In this document: positions 57,662-64,000 of the stretch, piece by piece
Layout of the letters: every line of letters begins with the position of its first letter
Numbering within the stretch: the first letter of the stretch is position 1
Source of the DNA: Sweltsa coloradensis
Taxonomy: Eukaryota; Arthropoda; Insecta; Plecoptera; Chloroperlidae
Assembly: GCA_024449915.1 (NCBI GenBank)
Contig: JAMZAV010000981.1
Location: 248,001-312,000, forward strand
Reading direction: 5' to 3'
Length of the DNA stretch: 64,000 bases
Notes under the pieces: generated by a model
What the model was told of the DNA's origin: nothing
Seen by the model: the letters and a program-made list of their open reading frames with translations, nothing else
The model's database searches: none
Program-made: the position numbers and the translations under genes

Positions 57662-58493
57662 AATGTATCAATACAGCTCGAGTGGTTAATTGTGTTATTT
57701 GTAATACAAAAAATTTGATAAGCCCTATGTATGATCGGTTGAAAATTTTCTCAGTATCAGCAATTTTATGAAAATAAATTTGATTTCGTTAGTGGGTACA
57801 TAATATATAGGTGTTTTGACGAACTTGTATACTGGCAGTCTAAAAATATATCGTAACAAAGTTCTCCCATGCATTTATTATCGACTTTCCGAATAGTTAG
57901 ACCGTTATAATAGATAAGCCAATGTAACAATCTGTCATCATCAATGTACTTTTACAGACTCAAACTCAAACATCAGCCAATAACGGAAGTATTGATTGTT
58001 TATTTTGCAATAATTATATGCACCCTGAATATTGACAGTATGTGAGCCTATGGCAACATCGACAACTTAAACATGACCAATAATAACTATATATTATCTA
58101 AGTCATTGTAATATTTACTGATACTTATTACAAATATTTCTAATTACAAGCCAAAAAGATCAAATCAATGCGGAGGCTTATTTAGTAGACATCACAGATA
58201 AGTAACGGTATATGGACAATGCCTGCACAACGTAGCTGAAACAGGGAATAGCCGGGGATCAGCCCCCAGTTATTGGCCTCACAGTGATTTTTTTTTAAAC
58301 ACGATTAAATGACTTTAGAGAGGGGTTTCATTTGTGCTTGTTTTCCGATACATGGTTAGTATTTGTGATAGTTGAGATAGTAGTAATGTTTAACGCATAC
58401 TCAATTTAGTTTAGCTACTATTACGAAAAATAGCATTTTAACTGTCTTCTTTTTCGTTTCAATCGCAATTAATAATTGTTTTAATAATTTTTG
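57662..58493. other. Gene-poor interval
   Basis: AT-rich with no recognised gene. Confidence 0.4.
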
Positions 58494-58714
58494 TGGGAAG
58501 CCTGTTCATGGTGCAATGCCCATCTTCAGGTGAAAACTAGGTATGTTGCAGATAGGACAATTTGTGAAGGGACGTCCAAGGGCTTTATGAGGACAATCCC
58601 TTGCATTCGCATTAACGACTGAGGAATATCTCGGAAAAATCTTCAGTCAGGATTGCCGATCTCGACGGGATTTGAATCCGGGACCTCCCGAATCAAGAGC
58701 CGCGCGTAACATCG
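58494..58714 (-). repeat. SINE family S1, copy 3
   Basis: GGGAAGCCTG, CATCTTCAGGTG, TGCATTCGCATTAACGACTG, TCTCGACGGGATTTGAATCC and GGGACCTCCCGAATC follow in the same order as copy 2. Confidence 0.8.
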
Positions 58715-59535
58715 TTTCATAAGTTCTGGAACCATGGCTGTTACTTGTTTCATATGCTAAAATGTTGATCATAATATATAGGTATAGTGTGAATAATGAG
58801 TGCTGTAAACGTATCTTGACCTAATGAAGTTTTAACAGCTTAATTGATGGAGCTTCAAAATTGATCTGACATTATTGCATATTTTTTATCACTATAAAAT
58901 AATTGTGATGTCGTGCAATGAGATTCAAGTGCATGTAGCATAATTGCCTTCTAATGTTGAGAGTTTCCTTTTCTACAAACAACTCATTTGGAAATGGACA
59001 TGCAATTAACAGAATGGTAATAATATTGTATCGAAGAGAATGTTCGAAAGTCTCAATGTCATTGAAAGATACTGGAATCTGAATCTGGGTGACGCCATCT
59101 GAAGCCACGTGTCAGTAAATGCTTGCGAGAGAATCCACATTTTCCAGTCGATAGTATTATATCAGCTATTTTTTCAATATGATTCCATGTTAGAGAATTT
59201 ACAAAAAAAAAATCGCCAAAAAACACTTTGAATAAATGCCACCAGGAAATTAAAGTTAAAATAAGTATTTGAATTATTTTATCTCCAATAGTTTAATTGA
59301 CCCAATTCATTGAAACACACTACTATTAGAATTGCCTGTTGGACTTATATTAATTGACGACCTTTTGAATTGGAGTCTGTTAGGCGAAGGCCCACGAAAT
59401 CCACGTTTGCTTTAACTTCTTGTTGGCAACGTTGAACAATTTCAATTTGACTAGAAATAGACGTGTATTAAAAATTATAATGTTTAGGTCTTTTAAAGGT
59501 ATTTCGCCTAAACTTACTTCACAAAAAACGACAGT
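58715..59535. other. Gene-poor interval
   Basis: AT-rich; the 78-codon minus frame at 58872-59108 has no known motif. Confidence 0.4.
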
Positions 59536-59735
59536 GTTGGCTCGAACGTTAAGCGCGCGACTCTGATTCGGGAGGTCCCGGATTCAAATCCCGTCGGACC
59601 GGCAATCCTGACTGAAGGTTTTCCTCTGTAGTTAATGCGAATGCAAGGGACATCCTTTAACAATGGTCCTAACCGCAACATACCTAGTTTATCACCTGAA
59701 GAGGGGCATGAATTGCACAATGGGCAGGCTTCCCT
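59536..59735 (+). repeat. SINE family S1, copy 4
   Basis: Opposite orientation to copies 1-3. The head GTTGGCTCGAACGTTAAGCG and CGGATTCAAATCCCGTC lead into the body, which ends GGGCAGGCTTCCC and abuts repeat H copy 3. Confidence 0.8.
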
Positions 59736-59736
59736 T

Positions 59737-60378
59737 AACCGCTAAACTCAAAAAATATATTTCATTCAGGCTAACTAGTAATGAATTTAGCAATTAACAG
59801 AAAAATTACTGAGGCCACCATGACCTCCCAAAAAATTGTCAAACATGACATTTTTCGAGCTAGGTCCCATCGGCAAAAATCTCCCATAAGAAATAACATG
59901 GGGACGATCTTTATGCCCCGTGACCTTGGAGGATTTTGATCCAAAAAAATATTGGCCGTTATTGACTTAGGTACTCGACAACCTTTTCTGTAAATACTCT
60001 ATATTTTATTTTGTAATTTGGGCAAGTAGTTCGGTCAAAATATGCTGATTACCAAGATGGGGTGTGATTTTGAAATGCATATTTTTGCGTGTTTGAGGGT
60101 ATATTTGGGCACAGTTTCAAGACACGATGTTATAAAGGGGCATTTTAGATTGGTACTATGCTCTAGTATCTATGTGGACCAAAAAAGAAGCAGGTTAAAG
60201 CCGATTTAGGAAATTTTCCAAAAACACCAATTTTTGCCAATTTCTGGATCAAAAAAATTAAAAAATTCGTGTTAAATCACAGTTACAAGATATAATTTTT
60301 TAAACGGTCATTTAAGTGTAGTATTGTGCTATAGATCACGTGGTAGAAAATAATTTTTATGGTTCTTAGCCCCTTTAA
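59737..60378 (-). repeat. Repeat H, copy 3
   Basis: Inverse of 34714-35350 with few differences, from AACCGCTAAACTC to TTAGCCCCTTTAAC. Confidence 0.85.
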
Positions 60379-60790
60379 CAAAAAAACATGACAATTTTCG
60401 AGTGTCTGTCTATGGTAAAACCGAAAAAGTAAAAAGTAATATCCTTTACTCCAGTAAAAATGCGTTGTCCAAAAAATATTCCTTTCACATTCTCTTCTCA
60501 ATAGTCGATAACGTCACATGCATCTATTTGCAAAGTTAGTATAACTGGCATTAACCATGAAATGTATTTTCAGCGCCGCCTGCTCAAAGTCTTTGATCTC
60601 ATTGACTGACGAATGAGGCCGTATTGAAACACTTTCGTGCCATAAACATCCAATGGATTGTTTCTCACTATTACTATAACTGTTAGGCGAGACTCACCAT
60701 ATGTTTCGGCTGGAGTCTCTCGCAATCTGTCTGCACGTGTCGGTTTGTACGCGCAGCATAGGACAATTGACAAATAATTAATGAAGATAG
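60379..60790. other. Short interval between H copy 3 and F7
   Basis: No gene seen. The 150-codon minus frame at 60570-61022 extends into F7 and is an antisense reading of that element. Confidence 0.4.
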
Positions 60791-61575
60791 TTGGATGAGC
60801 GTAGCGAGCGTAGCGAGCGAAGCGAAGATTCCATTTCACTACACTGGAGAAAAAAATCCGGAATGTTTTTTTTTTCTTTTTTTTTCTGTATTTTTGTGTG
60901 TCTGTTAACACGATTCCGGCTAAACCGATACTCCAATTGCGATGAAATTTTATGGAGGCCTTCGAAATCTCTGAACGAAGAACTGCCACGTTTTTGAGCG
61001 CAATCAAAAAATTATTTCTCATGAAAATCGCAATTTTACGATTTTTTTCGATTTTTAAAAAATTTCTTCAGCTTATAACACCTACATGCTTTGTCCGATT
61101 TTATTGATTTTTTCACAGAACCTTAATTTTATGAATTTATGTATTCGTGTGAAATTTGAGCGCAATCAAAAAACTATTTCTCATGAAAATCGAAATTTTA
61201 CGTTTTTTTTCTTTTTTAAAACAATTCTTTGACTTATAACACCTAGGCCTATATGCTTTATCCTATTGTAATAATTTTTTCACAGAACCTTAATTTTATA
61301 AATTCATATATTTGTGTAAAATTTGTGCGCAATTGAATAATTATTTCTTATGAAAATTTCAATATTACGATTTTTTCCTTTTTTTAAATTACAATTAATT
61401 AAAAAAAAATTAAAATTTAGGTTAATTTTTTATTTAATTTAATTTAATTTAAAAAAATCTTCAACTTAGTAATGATTTTTTTTACAGAACAACAGAAAAT
61501 CCGCATAACACATGGCAGCTCAATGCACCAATTACGCTCATCCAACAACGCGGCGGGACTTAAGCGTTTTCCTAG
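60791..61575 (+). mobile_element. F7: most complete Helentron-like element of family F
   Basis: It starts TTGGATGAGCGTAGCGAGCG, then GATTCCATTTCACTACACTG and GATTCCGGCTAAACCGATAC. Three diverged copies of a core repeat of about 150 bp follow (60960-61380), with TTTTTTCACAGAACCTTAAT and CTCATGAAAATCGAAATTTT. The inverse CGCTCATCCAA is at 61535-61545. A hairpin AACGC (61547-61551)/GCGTT (61564-61568) precedes the final CCTAG. There is no Rep/helicase ORF, so it is non-autonomous. Confidence 0.8.
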
Positions 61576-62689
61576 TATAAAATTAACAATCCTTCAATAA
61601 CAATCGCCTAAGACCTGGTATTCTTATCAATTCTCTGATGAAAGTGAAGAAAGAAAATTGTAAAAATGGAAAGAAGTATGAAGACAGGAATTTAGATTCC
61701 AAAGTGATCACATTCGAAAAATTATTATTTTCATCAATTTAACCAACATGTACACAAGTCCACATTCCCATAATTTTGATCTAGGCCAATTATTCAGAAA
61801 CGTGTTACAAAAACTAGGACATAATTCGATCTTTTAGTTATCGTAGCTTTCTGCTCCCACCATAACCACTAATAACGCATTGTTTCTTTCCCTGTGCAAG
61901 TCAAGAATCTAACAGCAAAAAGGTGACCGAAATAGACTTGTACTGTTCACCAAATTATTGACCATAAATGAATAATTAATAAATAATCCATTTTGAAATA
62001 AATTAATGCATTTTAAACGATATTTTATTTTCTATGCACATTTGAAAATAAAATTTGAATTGAAATTTGATCACACGTTGCATCTTTGGTGCCTATTCTT
62101 GTTACAAAATAAAATATTGCAACATTTTCCGTGGCTTATAACATAAACAAACTTCGTGGGAGCACCTGACCTTCGTCGCCAGTAATTAATATATTATTAA
62201 AAGGCAATGCGTTTTAAATAAAACATGTTTTATCCCAAAAGAGTATAATTAATTTAATAAATGATCTCCTACTTATGGCGAGTAAACGTTACACAATTAT
62301 TAAATTGTTTTGAAAGTTGAGCCTGTACGAAAGGTGGGTTTAAATTCTAGTCTAGAACTTTGATAAAGTAGGAAAATCGTCTTTATTTGCTTTGAGTATT
62401 GATATGTTAATTTCCAATCGCGATGTTGAATATCGAAGTGCCGAGCACGGAAGAATATCGGTGAAAACAAGGTTACAATGAGTTCATTCTATGTTTATGT
62501 TTGTGTGTTTATTTTATGTGTTTACTTGTAGGTGTGGAAAGCAAACTGAATGAGCAGAGTGCTAACGCGTCCACAAGTGTTCTTCCACTTGAACTATACA
62601 CATGCGTCATGCAGTGCACATATTGCAAGCACTTGTGAGTTCATTCGTCTAAATCAACACACCGACACCAACATCACCACCAAAAACAT
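61576..62689. other. Gene-poor interval
   Basis: AT-rich DNA, no gene recognised. Confidence 0.4.
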
Positions 62690-63430
62690 GATCACACCCA
62701 CCCTCACCTCCACCACCACCACCACAACCACCATCACTATAAACACTACCGCCACAATCTTTTCACACGCAATCTTTTCTGATTGTCTTTGTTTTAACTT
62801 GTATATGTATTAATCTGTCCTGAAAATAAATACTAATAATACCACCAACACTATTACTACTAGCATTACCACTACCAACAACATTACTACACCCACCATC
62901 ACCATCACCATCACCATCACCATCACCATCACCATCACCACCATAAACACTACCTCCACAATCTTTTCACACACAATATTTTCTGATTGTCTGATTTACT
63001 TGTATATGTATTACTGTGTCCTGAAAATAAATACTAAATAAATACCACCAACACTATTACTACTAGCATCACCACCAACAACAACAACACAACAACCACC
63101 GCCACAATTACTACCACCTCCTCACCATCCCCATCACCATCACCATCACCATCACCATCACCATCACCATCACCATCACCATCACCATCACTATAAACAC
63201 TACCGCCACAATCTTTTCACACACAATCTTTTCTGATTGTCTTTGTTTTACTTGTATATGTATTAATGTGTCCTGAAAATAAATACTAAATAAATACCAC
63301 CAACACTATTACTCCGAGCATCACCACCACCAACAACATTACTACACCCACCATCACCATCACCATCACCATCACCATCACCATCACCATCACCATCACC
63401 ATCACCATCACCATCACCATCACCAGACAT
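62690..63430. repeat. Compound minisatellite with (CATCAC)n arrays
   Basis: A unit of about 204-250 bp with AAACACTACC, CACAATCTTTTCACAC, TTTCTGATTGTC and CTGAAAATAAATACTAA repeats at about 62741, 62945 and 63195. Between units are hexamer arrays at 62895-62943, 63131-63190 and 63349-63425, longest in the last copy. A frame at 62550-62813 overlaps it and is rejected as a gene. Confidence 0.9.
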
Positions 63431-64000
63431 TGCAGGGTGCATTGTGTCTCGTAACCGCTAACAAAGTTAAATAAATAGAATGTTTAGGTATTATTTTGTT
63501 GTTTTGTAGTACGAAGTAGGAGAAATAATTATTGTGCAATGTGCTTAATAATTAATATCCTGATAACAAATCAAGACTAATGGAATGGCTAACCATACTA
63601 TATAAACAAGAATAAAACGCAGCGTACGTATGTATTGACTTCAAAACTAGAAAGCAAATCAAATCAATAATATGCGTTTTATTTCTTAGCAATAAAAGTC
63701 TAATAATATACTTAACTTTAACTTGGATTAATAACCGTTCAAGTCTTATACCCACCAATATAATGTTCTAGATCAAATCATGATCAGACTATTATAAGAG
63801 TAAACATAACTCAAAGAGGGCATAATTTTACATAAGAAATGTTTTATATATAAGTAGGACAATAGACATAATAATAGTTCTATAGCTGAGTACATATTAT
63901 AAAATGCACTGTAGTTGAATTTGTAATAACCACAAATTAATTATGCCTGGTTTAATTCACGCTTCACGCACTAAAGGCCATATAACATTTCCAAGGTTGT
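63431..64000. other. Gene-poor interval
   Basis: AT-rich; the 68-codon minus frame at 63552-63758 has no known motif. Confidence 0.4.

Noticed and set aside
60570..61022. 150-codon minus frame and the similar 107-codon frame at 15169-15492
   Set aside because: Both are antisense readings of Helentron-like family F, and their similarity comes from the shared element.
62550..62813. 87-codon frame with Thr-rich end
   Set aside because: Its second half is the minisatellite; no motif in the first half.

Overview
This is a eukaryotic, AT-rich window from a non-vertebrate animal. The only host gene I can support is a two-exon Orai (store-operated calcium channel) on the minus strand. Its protein looks like invertebrate Orai (insect-type VSGIRELE coiled coil). 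The rest is intron, intergenic DNA and dense transposable elements (TEs). The octamer TAGGCCTA and its fragments are very frequent around the gene. I cannot assign a phylum from the sequence alone.

Layout. 61-990: 3' part of a broken non-LTR retrotransposon (minus). 1580-9171: a stack of nested elements. The outer one (A) has about 1.15-kb inverted arms, an 8-bp target duplication and a broken ORF. A second element (B, 4444-8193) sits in that ORF with a 3-bp target duplication, and a third insert (1769-2794) sits in the left arm. 9524-9983: a hAT-type MITE. 11758-12288: Orai last exon. 12289-23541: Orai intron, holding a large palindrome (12546-13934), element C (14165-20264, protein remnants related to those of B, itself hosting two nested Helentron-like elements) and hAT element D (21278-22236). 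23542-23855: Orai first coding exon. 24525-25405: CR1/Jockey-type LINE tail. 25.6-34 kb: mostly gene-poor, with a hAT-like element and tRNA-derived SINEs. 34.1-40.2 kb: Helentron-like ends and the H/J repeats. 41.6-45.4 kb: microsatellites, small inverted-repeat elements and hAT element L. 47.3-49.4 kb: a roughly 240-bp tandem array split by a Helentron-like element. 50.5-61.6 kb: SINEs, Helentron-like copies and a third H copy. 62.7-63.4 kb: a compound minisatellite with hexamer arrays.

How the parts relate. Orai exon 1 supplies the cytosolic N-terminus and most of TM1. Exon 2 supplies the selectivity-filter glutamate, TM2-TM4 and the STIM-binding helix. The TE proteins are all broken, but two linked families can be read. 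One is the ORF of element A (motifs near RDPGPMSHSRWL and RNAIFAHPEN). The other is a long protein in B and C with an N-terminal Cys/His cluster, a central domain, a PIN/XPG-like EEAD...PDTDV region and a Cys-rich C-terminus. Several repeats act as natural empty sites for others, so insertion boundaries can be read to the base.
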